Source of the DNA: Poa pratensis
Lineage: Eukaryota; Streptophyta; Magnoliopsida; Poales; Poaceae
Reading direction: 5' to 3'
Assembly: GCA_947311845.1 (NCBI GenBank)
Contig: CAMZMU010000049.1
Span: 3,407,368 to 3,471,367 of the forward strand
DNA length: 64,000 bases
Numbering within the stretch: the first letter of the stretch is position 1; each line of letters begins with the position of its first letter. Of the stretch, positions 10,137-22,889 are shown piece by piece. Below the pieces are notes generated by a model. It saw nothing but the letters and a program-made list of their open reading frames with translations. It was not told the DNA's origin and ran no database searches. The translations under genes were made by a program, and so were the position numbers.

Positions 10137-12352
10137 ATATGGTTGAGTCCACGATCATCAATGGGAAAAGAGACCAACTTGCAGTCAACAAGGGTGTTGG
10201 CAACTTGGGATGAATTACTCACTATTTAGTAGCTGGTTTGGGTGAAGTGGTGCTTGTTTTCTCGTAGTGTTGTTGGCCTTCTACAGATTTTTTTTCCCGT
10301 GTGCTGTTGGCATGCGTAATCAAGTGAGTTCTTGTAGTGAACCTCTAGTTTCTTACACCAGCAGCAGCACTATGTACTCTTTTGGCTACTTAATTTGAAA
10401 GTGTATCCCAGGACAATAGCTTAGTCTTCCCATTTTATAAACTCTACAGATTATTCTCCCAGCTCAGATAATAAACTCATTTTATAAAAGAGTAACCTGA
10501 GGTCAAGTGTTGTCTCCTGATAAATCATCTCTTGTTTAAGAGAGCTTTTGCTTGGTGGCTCCCAGATTTTTCCGGGTCCTTGTGAACTGAACCAGTACTA
10601 CAGGTCAAATGTTGTTACTGTGATACTCCTTGGTTCACTTTTATAAAGCATTCTATTTTTTTCTTTCAAAATATGTAGATTCACTCATTTGATCCGTATC
10701 TATTCCATATTGAACTATCTAGAATGACTTATAATAGTGAAAGGAGCTAGTATTTTCTTTCTTGTTTCAGCAGGCAGTTGTTAATACAGTACATCGACAC
10801 CCAATCATGTGAGAGCTCCCAGCCCATAATAGCGAGGAAGCACATGATCAGCAGCATGGCAACGATTAATTCACACGTTTGAGCAGGCACTGCATTTTCA
10901 CGATATGCCTTGTGTTCATGGGGTATCTTAGTCGGAGCTTTCAATAGGGCTCCAATTGGGAGCTGTTGATTTTGTCGCCTAGTGGCGGCATCAATAATGG
11001 CAATGTTGCCACACGGATCCAATACCACGTCCGCAACCCCTTTACGGCCCGATCCATATAGAGACAAGCAGGCCGGTAGCCGCGACAGCAGACGCCACAT
11101 CGGATCCTCACAGACGGGGCCGGTTTGTCATTGTCCAAATCCGATTATTGGGGGCTAAGGCGGCCAGTGTTCACCTTTTTATAGCGCGTCGGTTCTCCTG
11201 GAGCGCGGACGGATTGCGCCTCGCTTTCCACGACATGAGTCCCCTCTCGTCAAGGTGAAGGAAGAGAAGTCGTCGCACTCCTTGGGGCCTTCTTTACCTT
11301 AACCACAAAAATCTTAAGAAGGAGGCGCCCCCGCCGAAGCCGGAGATGACAGAGAGGACGTCGATGTAGAGTTCCAGTGGCAGATCACCGAGGCGCATCG
11401 CATCTCCTTTCACACCATCCAACCCGTCGAGAAAGGTTGGGCTGAGTCAGTGAAGGACTGCGGGATCGGGGTCCTTCTAGACGGCGACGCACGCGGCGTC
11501 GACGACAGCAGACTCGACTTCTCTTTCTTTTATCATAATAATTTGTACTAGGTGTAAATTTAGGTCAATTTCCGTTAAAAATTGTAATATATCTCATTTG
11601 AATGGAATTCTTCGGTTCTCATTACTAATATAATTGAGTTTTTTTCTTGGTCGCGTGTCTATTGGGACGCCGGTGGGGCAATCCGACCCCAATAGAGCGG
11701 CAACGTGCAGCGGCGTTTCCAATAGAATGTGCCCAACACACTTGCCGGATGCTATATTGGGAGGTGGAGATGCTCTAAGGTCCTATATATGTTCTGATTT
11801 TTTCATTCCGGACTAAAAGAAGGCGTATGTAAGAGTCAAATCATGTAAATGGTTCCACTACTATTCGACCCGTCTCCGCTGCATTTTTACCCCTATTACG
11901 CGTCTGTAAAAGTCAAATCATGTAAAGTTTGACATATTTTAGTAAAAACTATCGAGCTCTACAATGTCAAATCAGTCTTATTGGTTAAATTATTAAATAT
12001 GTTTTTCTAAGGAGTATTATATTTATAGAATATCATAAATATTGATTGGTGTGTCCAAACTGACTTCAGAAAAATATTATGCGTCTTGTTTTTGGTAAGG
12101 GAGGTAGTGCTAGTGCAAAGACCAGGACAGGCAGAGGCCGAGTCGAATTCATACGTTTTGAAGACAAAACTGAGTCCGAATCGAGGATAACTAAATTCTT
12201 GCAGGATCGGGGCCCAAGTATTCAGATCGGCCTTTTCTGTTTGATTCTTGGCAGGACGCGCTAGAGCCTAGAAGACGTACGATATATTCAGATCCGCCTT
12301 TTATGTGTTGATTAATTGGCGGCAGCAGTACAACCCGGCCGGTCTGGCAATT
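10137..12352. other. Intergenic region with a coding-like segment
   Basis: No complete gene is supported. 11318-11551 is an open + strand frame of 78 codons without a start (includes VEFQWQITEAHRISFHTI); it may be an exon or gene fragment of unknown type. 11640-11790 resembles a common grass repeat ending in GGAGATGCTCTAAGG. The rest is AT-rich with no clear signal. Confidence 0.35.
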
Positions 12353-15300
12353 ATGGCGGGGGCCGACCACGCCGGCGGCCGCCGCAGTGTGGAGCATCCG
12401 TAAGTGGTTCTTCTATCCTACCAGTATTTTTTTTCTCTTCGCCGGCAGCCGTTGCCGGTGTGTATGCGCCGTCCCACCATAACCTAGCTACGACGGTAAG
12501 CAGGAGTCTGAACTCTGAACTAAGCTAGAGTTTTTTTTCAAGACCTAGCAGGTGCATTATATTTCATAGAAGAACAACGCCAAGAAGGCAAACATGATGA
12601 CGGGGCGGCTCGGGGAACCCAAAAAAACCGCCGCCGCCGGCCCCTCCCACCTCCGCCACCCCTCGCCGCCGCCGCCGCAGGCCGTCGACGCGGCGGCGGC
12701 GGGCGCCCTCGCCACCACCAAGGTGCTGGGGGGAGCTCGCCGTGTAAGCGCTCGGCGCTCAGGCGCATCTTCACCACCTTGGCAGAAGCGGCGGCGCTGT
12801 GCGTCGGTCGGCAGCGCTCGGCGCTGTCCTTCACCAGCTGCTGGTGGCGCCGTGAGGCGGCTGCCCGGCCTGGTGCCGATCTGCGGCGAGCTGCTGGCGC
12901 GCGTGCGGGCCCGATCTGGGCCGCGCGGGCCGCGCTCGTTCGGCTGCGTTGCTGTCTCCGGCGAGGCCGCGCTGCTGCTGGGCCGGCTTTACTGCTGGTT
13001 GCTGCTATGGTGGTGGTGGAGTGGAGCACACCGCTTCTCCGACGTCGACAAGGTGCTGCTGCGGCGCGGTTGACCATGGCTCGGGCTGTGTGCTGCCCCG
13101 CGGTTGGGTTTTTGGTGTGCGGAATTCGGACGAAAGTCCTGCCCGACCTATGTCGGTGCCGGCGACGACGACGCCTTGGGCGTCGTTTTCCTCCATGGAG
13201 GCGTCACCGTGAAGCTCCGACATCTCCTCAGCTGCCACGGTGTTGTCCCCGGGTGAAAACCTAATTCGGCATGCCGGATGGGCGATGGCGGCGTCTTCGA
13301 CGTCGCTTCTTTGTTGGAAGCATCGCTTTGGAGACAAGACTTGGTGTTCGACGACGGTGCTGGGGCGTACCCCGGTAGCAGTGCTGCTCTTCTCGGTGTC
13401 GTCCATCTGGGGCGCGCGTGGGCTGCCGGAGCTGGTGGCAAGGCTCCCTCTAGGGACGCGGTGCGGCCGTGGGTGTGGGTGCGGAGCTCCTCCGTACGAG
13501 GCCGACGATCCCTCCTCATCTTTGCTGCAAGCTCTCTGAGTCCTCCCTCGATGGCCTGATGTTCTCTGAGCACTAGCTTCGGAGAATCATCTCGATGTTT
13601 TTTTTTCCTTTCTAGTTTCTGGGCGATGCTTAATCGTTCTCGGGTGCTGTTGTAAGACATGTTGGGTTTCTTTTCTATGAAATGGAACCGGGGCGGGGCC
13701 TTTATATCTAAAAAAAAAGGCAAACATGATACAAACACGACGCCAAACGACTTACAACGCAAGTACGCAACCCACAACCATACAACGAGAGCTCTCCTTG
13801 TAACGTCCCCCGCCGCGAAGGTGGAGAGGCGATACACTGAACTCTCGGACCGTGTCACGTTCGAAGGAGGACTTCTCGGACCAACTCTGCCGCTAGAAAG
13901 GCAGAACCAACGCACTACCCACCCTTAAGCGCCTAAGAGTCGGCGAGTGAGCGGCGGGACCAAACCATCTTGGAGGAGATGTCGATAGCGAAGCGCTGCC
14001 GACGATGTACATTGCGCCATGAGAGACCATGCTTAAGAGCTCGTCCTGATGTCGTCGGCGTGCTGTCTCGCGTACTTGCTCCTGTGCTCCTGACTGAATA
14101 AATCAAGTTGCAGTCGCACTGATTCGGACTAATCGTAGATAGATTATGTTGGGGGCATGCTTTCACTCCGAATCTGACTAAGCCGTATGTTCTGAGCTTG
14201 TGTTCCAGGAATCAGGAAAGTTTAAATGTGCTGCCAGAGGAGCCAAAGCAACACCAAGTTGCAGTCTCACGTGCTGCTTTGAACGGGAGATACGCGAGGT
14301 AAGATTCCTAACCTCTTTAGTTTTTGTTTATATTTCTAACTTTTTTCCTAGAAAATGGGTTACACAATTTCTGACGTTCCCAAATGGTTAGCTGAATTTT
14401 CCCTTTTGAAAACCATTTCTGCACTGGAAGCTGCATCGATGACGGTTGAGGGGCTAAGAATTCTACTGAAAACTAAGCAATCTGTTCGATGAAATAATAC
14501 CACAACTGCTCATGTTTTGTTCTCATTGCGTTAAGTTATATATCCTTAGCCTGTTTCTCCCATGCAGCTGGTATCTATCCACACCTGGTAGCTATTAACC
14601 TCATCATGTCAAATTTCAATCCCAAACAAACTTGACAATTTTTAAACATGTTTCATAAAGTCTGCATGCACATTCATCATAAAAGAGAAACAACTGGGTA
14701 AATGGTACTCTTAAATTTCATGCATTATGCCACTGTATTTGACATAACAATCTATTAACCTTATGGAATCAGAAGCCGAGCTGGATGGATGTCCAAGGAG
14801 AGGAGCACTCCTGAAGGTATCAACTTGCAGGATGCGGAACATGCTCGTAGGTTTGGATTCTCTTTCCCCGAACCCCCGATGGACCTTTCCCTGGAATTGG
14901 AAATTTTCTCTGGACCTCCAGTTCTAATGAAAAAGAAGAAGCCTAAGGAGGCGAGGGACGCGCTCCGCGAAAGAAGAGTGGCTGCCAGACAAAAGGTTGC
15001 ACGTAATCATGCCGAGGTAGCCCTGAGCAAATACAACAGAACGAACAACACGAAGGTCTTTCTCTCTTTCTCTATTGAGGTGTGACAATTAAGATGTGAC
15101 AATTCAGTATTTGTATGGTCAGATGATGCTCTAGACCTAGCTTGGCGATAATGTGGAGCTTTCATCCAATTAAGCGAGCATTTTAAGGTTTTCAAACTGA
15201 TAATCCATTCTAACTGCAATTTTTTGTTTTATTTTTTCAGTTTGAGCTGGTGGAGATACGAGTTATCTCGATATTTTTTGAGTTTGGAGGGGGCTGCATC

Positions 15301-15776
15301 CATTATAACTTCACAGCTAAGCAGCCTGAAGATCTTAATCACTCTGCAGGTGCGGGCTGCACCAAGCTATTCTTCTCTGAAGTTAACTACTGGTTTCGGA
15401 ATGAGAATGATGTTTGGTTCTGTTGCATAGTTGGGGAAAATGATGCAGGTATGCACTTGGTTACTTCAGGTTAATCCATTTTACTGTTTCGTTGACAGAT
15501 CCTATTGCTTCTTCCTTTATATTCACATGTGTTCTTATAGCTCATGAGGTTTACATCAGTTTCAGTATTGTCAAATCCCATATCCTTTTTCCATGATGTT
15601 ATATTGTTTTCTCATGTTAATAATATGCTAACTTTTTATTCTATTTTCTAGGCCATTGCTATGGCTGCGCAAAGTACCTGCCGGTTGTACACCCAAGCAG
15701 CCAAGCATACGGCGGTGGCAGTAGTACTTGTATTGACTATCCTGGTTCAGATGGCGATAGCACAGACAGTGATTAG
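12353..15776 (+). CDS. DUF3615 domain protein, five exons, 250 aa
   Basis: Predicted exons are 12353-12399, 14209-14298, 14773-15055, 15241-15448 and 15652-15776. All junctions are GT-AG (donors GTAAGT, GTAAGA, GTCTTT, GTATGC) and keep the frame, giving 753 bases with one terminal stop. The C-terminal half has the grass DUF3615 pattern: FELVEIRVISIFFEFGGG, HYNFTAKQP, KLFFSEVNYW and the Cys motif GHCYGCAKYLPVVHPS. An Arg/Lys-rich helix precedes it (KEARDALRERRVAARQK). The function of the family is unknown. Intron 1 is 1.8 kb and contains a LINE-like retroposon. Exon 1 and 2 assignment rests on splice sites and frame only, so the 5' end is less certain than the last three exons. Confidence 0.78.
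12599..13716 (+). mobile_element. LINE-like retroposon in intron 1 of the DUF3615 gene
   Basis: A 1.1-kb GC-rich insert ends in an A-run (13710-13718) and is flanked by the perfect 14-bp direct repeat AAGGCAAACATGAT at 12585-12598 and 13717-13730. The 3' end (TTTCTATGAAATGGAACCGG then TTTATATCTAAAAA) has the look of cereal LINE tails. It has no reverse transcriptase; the open frames inside it are GC-rich artefacts. It may be an internally deleted LINE or a non-autonomous retroposon mobilised by LINE enzymes. Orientation is sense to the host gene. Confidence 0.75.
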
Positions 15777-16874
15777 TATCGAAGCTTGGTTGTCAGTTCT
15801 GGCTTCGGTGGCTAGTCTTCCGGTGTGTCTTGGTTTACCCTCGTGAGAACTGACTTTTCGTCTTAATATATTTTGCTGGAATCTATTTTATTGATGTAAA
15901 TAATAATCTAAGTATGTTACAGCTCATAGACGAACTTGAGAGATGTAAACATGCGAAGGAAGCCTGAATTTTAGTTGAATGTTGTTGTGGTTTTTGGATG
16001 ATGTCTTACGATTTGCTTCTTGGAAGGGGTTGCTTTGCGTCCGATTTTCGACTTTTGTATGTTAATGAAATTGTGCACCTTGGTTCGGGTTTAGCCATGT
16101 AATTTTTTAAGACACATGTGTCGAATAACTATTTTTCTGTTTACAATGTTTAAGAATGCTAAATGTTACACCGCAAACGAAGTGAACTTTTTATTGCCAA
16201 TTTCATTGACCCGCGTGCCACCAATCTAAGTCAGCTCATGATACTCAGCACGGGACGGACAGAGGGTGTGTCAGGTGTGCACATTTTCAAAAAAAAAAAG
16301 TCCGAGTTTGATTCTTTTCTCGCCTGACTCGCATGTGTGGGAATACTTGAACCATACTGAAACTTGTAGATTCACATTGTATTTATATGGTTTATTGATG
16401 TTGATTTTTTTCCCATATACGTTTTCAGACTTTAACTTGACACCACATATACATGCTAAGATTTTGAAACAAAGGAAGTACATTTTTAGTGAATCATTAC
16501 AATCCACAACCTCTCTCATATTCATGCAGAAGTTACGGGACCGTGAGATTTCATATGCAATCCATCTATTTTTTTTGGATTACGTATAGCATTAGAATTA
16601 TATATAAGGGGAGCAAATTAGTGACCGTAGTTTTTCATTTTTCTTGAAAAAAGTTACAACAAGATAGTGAGATGGGGTTGACACATAGACCCACATTTCA
16701 CTTATGTCTAGGCAAGAGTGGAACCAGACTCCCACCCTTGCACATTGTCACTTCTCACAAGAAAGCTCCTCTTATGCCGTGTTCCGATGCACACTCTTAG
16801 TTACATATGTCGTCAGGTGGTAATCACTATCGATATTATCAGTTGGACTTGGACGATGATAAGATGTTGTAGCC
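15777..16874. other. Intergenic between two convergent genes
   Basis: This is the 3' flank of the DUF3615 gene and of the Sec14-like gene, which point towards each other. It is AT-rich and shows no additional gene, RNA gene or clear repeat. Confidence 0.5.
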
Positions 16875-18513
16875 CTACAGTTTGAGCTTTCCACCATACT
16901 CCTCGAGGAGCTGTGATTCATCGATGGCGTCATGGAGCGTGGCATCGAGGTCCTTGTTTGCGATGAACACAAACTTCTTCTTGGTATTGTCGTCGATGAA
17001 TGGGTACACAATCTTCCACGCCGCCATGAACATATAGGGCACATGGATCATGAACACCCTCCCAAGTCGCTCAGGATAATAGCTCTGCATGATTTCCAAA
17101 GCTGCCACGTACCCTCGGATGTCACAGTTCGCATACCCCCACCCCTTCAGATCTATCACCGCCGCAAACTTCTCCTGGCCCACCGGCAATCTACAACGAT
17201 CCACACAAACTGGTGAATTAAAATTATTACTCGATGTATCAACCATTCAACCTTATCTAGTTAGTAGAACTATCATGCATGCATGGAATTGGCAGATCTA
17301 TAGGGATACCTGGTGCAAATCTTGTCAAGGACGTAGGCGACATAGCGCTTGAAGTCGTCGAGGTCGCGCCGGGCAGGGAAGTGGCGTGCGCCATAGAGAT
17401 ACGCCATGGGGCGGCCGAGGCGGTCGAAGCCCTGCATGTTGACCCTCCCTTGCGCAATCTCGTCGCGCACCTCTTCATCGGTGATGGTCCCACAAGGCTT
17501 GGCGACGCGCTTCCACGCGAGGTACTTGAGGAGCATCGCCGACGCCTTACCTATGTTGTGGTCTCGGGCACGCAGGAACCGCCGCAGCGCAAAGTCGTCC
17601 TCCTCCTGCTTGTATGTACAAAGTAGTTTTTAGAAAATGGATGGTTTCATACCCTGGGCTCTGCATCGATCGATAGAGCCGATATTTATTACAAACAAGT
17701 AATCATGATAAAAAAAATAGCATTTGTTAGAAGCGGTTGGTTCAACATCCACGTGGACAGAAAGTGATTATGCCTTTTACACCACGAGCTATGCATGGCC
17801 CTGATGGAAGCTTGGTCATTGATTCCGATCTGCAGCCCATTCGGTTGTGTTCGGTTCGAGACTAAGCAGAGTAGGCCAGTGCGAGCGAAGAAGTAGCTAA
17901 GCTGCACACTGCAGGCAGCTGGTGGCCGCTCTCTTTCTGCTGGGCCAACCGCTAACTACCTAGAGAGGCCATGGACAGCAAAAGCGACCATGATCGAACC
18001 ACTCATTTGTACTAGCCAGGAAGATAGCTAAGCACACCTATTTCACCCCCAGTACGACCCGTGGGCATCATACAAATTAATTTGATTTGGTCGTCCTACC
18101 TGGTCTTCAGACGTTTATGTGTCTCCTAATCTGAATACTTTCTAGTTTTCTAGTAGTACAGACTTGATCGTACGCAATGGTACCGACTAGTACAAATTAA
18201 AGGTAGTATTTGGTTAGTTGGCGTGCTAAACTCTGTAGTCTGTTCATCGAGCTCATGTGAATGTGAAATCAGCTGGTGTTGGCTACGCTGCTACGAACGG
18301 GAGCAAATTAACTGACAGAGCCAATAAGCTAGGTCTGAATTGGCCGCATGGTGAGGACAAGCAGCAGATGCAGAGGGATCGATGACTGGGTACCTTGGCT
18401 GCGGGGTCCTGTGCCTCGGCGACGGCCCTCAGCTCCGCCACCTTCTTCCACTCCGCCGCATCCCCCTCGCGGCCTCGGCCGGTGTGCTTCGCCTGCTCAT
18501 CACCGCAATCCAT
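16875..18513 (-). CDS. Sec14-like CRAL-TRIO lipid-transfer protein, three exons, 243 aa
   Basis: The exons on the - strand are 18513-18394, 17605-17310 and 17190-16875. Junctions are GT-AG (donors GTACCC and GTATCC, acceptors AAGCAG and TTGTAG) and the joined 732 bases are open to TAG. Residues 41-80 form the CRAL-TRIO N domain (EEDDFALRRFLRARDHN, then LLKYLAWKR). Residues about 95-240 form the lipid-binding fold, with FDRLGRPMAYLYGARHFPA, AAVIDLKGWGYANCD and PERLGRVFMIHVPYMF. Such proteins bind and exchange phosphatidylinositol and other lipids at membranes. Length and layout fit the short cereal forms annotated as random slug protein 5-like. A TATA box lies about 80 bases upstream. The gene looks intact. 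Confidence 0.9.
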
Positions 18514-18589
18514 GCCTTTTCTCGATCGATCTATTTAGTTTAGTCGGCAATGGTTGGCTGGAGTGGTGAGCGGCCGGGAGTTGGCCTGA

Positions 18590-18596
18590 TTTTATA
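18590..18596 (-). promoter_or_regulatory. TATA box of the Sec14-like gene
   Basis: TATAAAA on the - strand, 77 bases upstream of the ATG at 18513. Position and sequence fit a core promoter. Confidence 0.55.
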
Positions 18597-18839
18597 GCAG
18601 GAGAAGATGCAGTGGGGCTGAGACTGACTGAGCTCAGCTGTGGATGGAACTGAGTGAGAGACGGGGCTAGCAGCTAGCTGTAGCAGTTGAGCTGTCTTGT
18701 CGCAAAGAGTGTGAGGTGTTTCGTCGCGTGCGTGAATCGGGTACGAACACTGCAGATCGCCGACTGTATTTATGGCACTGAAGTGGACGCACGCCCGTTT
18801 CTCTTCAAAGCCCATGTCGTTAGATAGCCCCCGATCTGC

Positions 18840-20379
18840 AAAGATTTTCTTTACTAGTACTTCCTCTGTTACAATTAAATTGTATTCTAAGTTTCACTAA
18901 ATTAAATTTTGTAAAATTTGATCAAATATATTGAAAAAATTATGAATATCTATAACATAAAATTCATATTGTTGGAACCATCATTAAAAATATTTTCATA
19001 TTTTATATAGTTGATATTAAAAAAATAGACGAAAAATATTGATATGTATAATATCAAATATATATAAAAAGGGCAACCTGGTGCACGTAGCTCCCGCTTG
19101 CACATGGTCTGACCACTTTGGGCCAAATTGCGTACAAAAGAGCCAAACTGGTCGGACCCTTCCCAGACTCAAAGTGCTCGGCCATGCTAACAACTCCATG
19201 GGCTCCAACCCCAGCATTAGGCGCGACCTCTATCGTACGTGTGCTATTCCGGTGGTGACCCTGAGTCCCTGACAGCTACGGTTCGGTATGCCACTGTGAT
19301 ACCAAACACCTTCTCTGTTTGGTGCACGCCCGAACATGCTCCTGGAGCACTGGATCGGCTTAGATCGGGATGTGGCTTCGAGGTGGCGCATCATGAAGAC
19401 TCACTTTTGTCGCCACATCTGGCACGTTGATCACGACATTACTACAATGGTGCTGCCAAAGGTGGAGATTCTCAAGTTATTTGTGCCCGATGACCCGAGG
19501 ATCTTGGTTGCTCTTGTCAAGTTCGAGTTTAACATGTGATTGTAGAGGCAAGGACTGGGTGGGTTGAAGTCGAAGCCACTGGTTCTTGTGCCAAATGTTT
19601 TTTTTTTGGACGCAATGTCCACGTCAAAACCGTGTGTGTGGCGAACGTGAGAATGGAGACCGATGAACTACAGCTATGTCCTTCGAAAGTGGTGCCCACA
19701 TCATAGTGCAACTTCATTTTTCTTGGTGCTTTTCAAGTACCAAGTCTTGAGTTGTAGGGTTAAAACTCTTGGTCTGATCTTTACTGGTTGTATATGGCAA
19801 TGGCGGTCTTCTAGATGTTCCCAAGTTGAAGATTAGATAGAGTGGGCTATGAGTTCAACCGTGCACCACCAGCCTGCCAGCCTTAAGGGTCTTGCCATGT
19901 AGGACCAGGCAGAAGAATATAATATTTGGGTTCCACATGATCTGAATTTGTCAATACCACAAAATATTTGTTTTAGTTCTGATAGTGTAGAGAAGATTGC
20001 AAGTATTTCTCGAGAGTACCTCTAAGTTATAGCATAACTATTAATTTACAGAAAATTGCTATTTCTCTGTCAACCGGAAATTAACTTAGAACCCGGTCGA
20101 TTATAAAAATGTTAGTGAAATTCTATGTATTGCAAGTGAATTTTTCTAATTGCAAGTTGATCGTAAATAACCGAGAATTAAGTTGATTCTCGCGCCGTAA
20201 CTTAAGTGTACAGGTTGGCTGCTGGTACAGTGCTACTGCTAACTTATCAAGTCAACCAATTCGCCCGGCCGTTTCTATCGAGTGTAGTACGTACAACGAT
20301 CGTTTAAACGGCATGTTCCTTTCATGGAACATGTGAGTGGTTGCACGTACTATAGGTAAACCATACGTAAGGTTGTGGC
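18840..20379. other. Intergenic with an AT-rich repeat and coding-like remnants
   Basis: 18850-19070 is AT-rich and begins TACTAGTACTTCCTCTGTTA, resembling a decayed Stowaway/Mariner-type repeat without a clear second end. 19239-19540 has short + strand open frames (for example VLPKVEILKLFVPDDPRI) that may be a gene remnant I do not recognise. 20010-20200 is AT-rich. No RNA gene seen. Confidence 0.35.
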
Positions 20380-20968
20380 AACAGCACAGTGGAGTGCTGG
20401 GACTACTACTTCATTAAGCACTGGAAATGCACGGTTACCATCGACGACAGCCCTCTTCTTTATATTCATACAAGGACAGGTCGCCTTTGTAGTCAGAGAA
20501 TGGAGATGGATCTCTTCTTCTTAGCTGACGGCGCTGTCAGACAAGAAACTGTACCCTGTCAGCAGAGCACCGTTAGAGTACTCGAAGAATCAACGTCAGT
20601 AGAGCCATTACAAGTCGCGAGACGCATCCGTCGATTGAGTACCCTAAACCGCTACTTACGCACGAACAAGGTAAGCGGTCGTGGACATGTCATAAACGGC
20701 GACAGAGAGCTGGGTGGAGTTTATTGACCTGAGTTATGAGCAAACAGCAGCGAGATCGGGATGGATGGATGGAGGGTCGCTCTCAGCGCCTGCGTGCCGC
20801 TCGCGATCCCTCTTCTCATCGATGCCACTCGATCTGCCGACGGCGCCCATTCTACACCACAAACGCTGCCGCTGTGCCGGTGGCGTTCAGCTAGAGCGTG
20901 CCGTCTGCGCTCGCTTGCCGGCTGGGACTTCATGGCGACGAGCCAAGGCGAATTAACTGAAGAAACTA
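20380..20968 (-). repeat. Duplicated F-box 5' flank, left part (copy without a gene)
   Basis: This segment matches the 5' flank of F-box copy B at 35540-36048 (shared TTCATTAAGCACT, TTCTTTATATTCA, GGCGAATTAACTGAAGAAAC). In the other copies an F-box gene starts just to the left; here none is found. It is therefore the remnant of a duplicated unit whose coding part was lost. The right part continues after the CACTA element at 25683. Confidence 0.65.
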
Positions 20969-20989
20969 CACTACGGGAAAACCAAACAT

Positions 20990-21325
20990 TCCCGACGGCC
21001 AGAAACCGTCGGCAAACATGCAATAACCGTCGGCATAGCCTTTTGCCGACGGCAGCCGTCGGCATCTGGCCGTCGGCATCTTCTCCGTCGGCATACATCC
21101 AAAATACCGTCGGGATATGAAAGCCGTCGGCTTATACGAGTGTGTCGTCGGCTTTATTTGTGCCGTCGGCAACGAAAGCCGTCGGCAACGAAGGTAACGG
21201 ACGGTTAGGTTTCACGGTGCTGATATAGTTGCCGACGGCCGCAAACCGTCGGCATAGACTGCCACGTGGTACGTCCTGGTGCGTCTCTGTCTGATTGGTT
21301 GCCGACAGTCATGCCGTCGGCAACT
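20990..21325. repeat. Left subterminal repeats of the CACTA element
   Basis: About 20 copies of CCGTCGGC or GCCGACGG in both orientations in 330 bases. Such arrays are where CACTA-encoded proteins bind. Confidence 0.85.
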
Positions 21326-21837
21326 TAGGTGAACAAGGACAAAAAAAAAAGGTGCGTACAACACGCAGCAGCTCTGCATCCCGGACCACCGTGAGAAGCT
21401 CCACCGCCGACGAGCCGGCGAGCTCTGTCAGCAAGTAGCCCAGCTGGACGTCCTGTGTCGGGCACGCGCTGGCCCGTCGTGGCTGCATCGTCGTGGGCCG
21501 TGGTCGCGTCGTCTTGGGCCGCCGAGATTCGGTGCTGCGCGCACGCCGTCGTGGTCACGCCGTCGTGGGTTGTGGTCGCACCGTCGTGGTCGTGCTCAGC
21601 CTTGCCGAGCGGCGGCTCGGCCGCCTAGTCCCTCCGCTCCGCCGAGATCCAGTGCTGCGAGGGCGCCGTCGAGTCGACGTCGTTGGGGGTCGTGGTCGCG
21701 CCGTCGTGGTCGGGCAGTCGGGGCTGCGTCGTCGTAGGTCGTCACGCCGTCGTGGTCACTACCACGCGCTCCACCCTACCGAGCGGCGGTGCCGCCGCTG
21801 GCACCCGCCCTCCGTCGAGGTCATGGTGCTGCGACTC

Positions 21838-22158
21838 CTAGCAGCCTGACGCAGTAGCTCCCCGGCAGCACGGCGAAGTCGTACCAGGACGTGGTGGTGA
21901 AAAGGCGCGCGGAGCGGTACACGGGCCTGAAGGTTTCGGTGCCGCTGGTGCTGGTACCGGGCGACAACAGGGCCGCGGCGATCCCCGGGCTGCTGAGGGT
22001 GAAGTTGAGGCCGGGCGCCATGTCGCCGACCCACCTCCGGCCGTCGGCGTCGGCGTGGTGTTGGAGCCGCAGCTCAGGAGCAGCTCCCGCCCGTGGGCTC
22101 TCAGGCTGGCGAACACGAGGCTCACGGCGGCCAGCAGGAGGAGCCTCGTCCGGAGCAT
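21838..22158 (-). pseudogene. Captured CrRLK1L receptor-kinase fragment (signal peptide and malectin-like start)
   Basis: On the - strand an ATG at 22158 opens a signal-peptide-like N-terminus (MLRTRLLLLAAVSLVFASLR) followed by LLLSCGSNTT. After a one-base frame change the sequence continues as GRRWVGDM, LNFTLSSPGIAA, YRSARLFTTTSWYDF and PGSYCVRL. This is the beginning of the malectin-like extracellular domain of FERONIA-type receptor kinases. Transmembrane and kinase parts are absent. The fragment lies entirely within the CACTA element and breaks off at about 21840, so it is a captured host sequence rather than a gene. Confidence 0.78.
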
Positions 22159-22889
22159 CGCATGGGGCGGCGCCTGGTCGCATCTCCACCCGACGCCAGA
22201 GAGAGAGGAGAGAGAGAGATGGATGCGTGTGTGGTGCTGCCGTGTGAGGTGGAAGACGTGGGAAGGGATAAGGAAGTGAGAGGAGAGAGAGATGGTTATC
22301 CTGTACGATGCAATGTGTGGTGCGGAGACGTGCGGTGCTGCCGTGCTGGTTTAGATATTTTATGTGTGTGGACGGATGGATGTTTGCCACCTCACCAATC
22401 CATGACTCCAATATCTCCACCAATAAGAATCAAGCAAACATTGTGTGTTTTCTCCCCATCTATATTATGGCCATATTTATAACATAGTTTGACAAAAATA
22501 TTTCATATTGTGCAGGAGTGTGCATCTTGTAATGCAAAACAATATTGTAGAAGAGAGTTTTGATTTTTTATGCAAAAACAATCATTTGTTTAATTTTTGT
22601 GTGTCAAAAATTGGGTTTTCTGTTAAGAACCTACCAAATATTTGTTTCAAAATCAAAACAATGGAAACTCTTCACTTTGTGTCATCTTATGTTACCTAGT
22701 TTGCACTATAAATAATAAACTTGGAAAAAGACAAGTATCTTACAAAAGTGTTCACAAAATGAGCTTCGGTGTACAAAGATGAATAGCTTTCAGGGCAAAT
22801 GAGCTATGTTATGGGTATATTCATGTAATAGTTTATTAAAAACCTATAATATTGTGCACAAGGATGCATCTTGGAATGGCAAACAATGT

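Noticed and set aside
12538..13560. Long open frames on both strands in the GC-rich retroposon
   Set aside because: Overlapping frames on both strands with Arg/Ala/Pro-rich composition and no family motif indicate composition bias, not genes.
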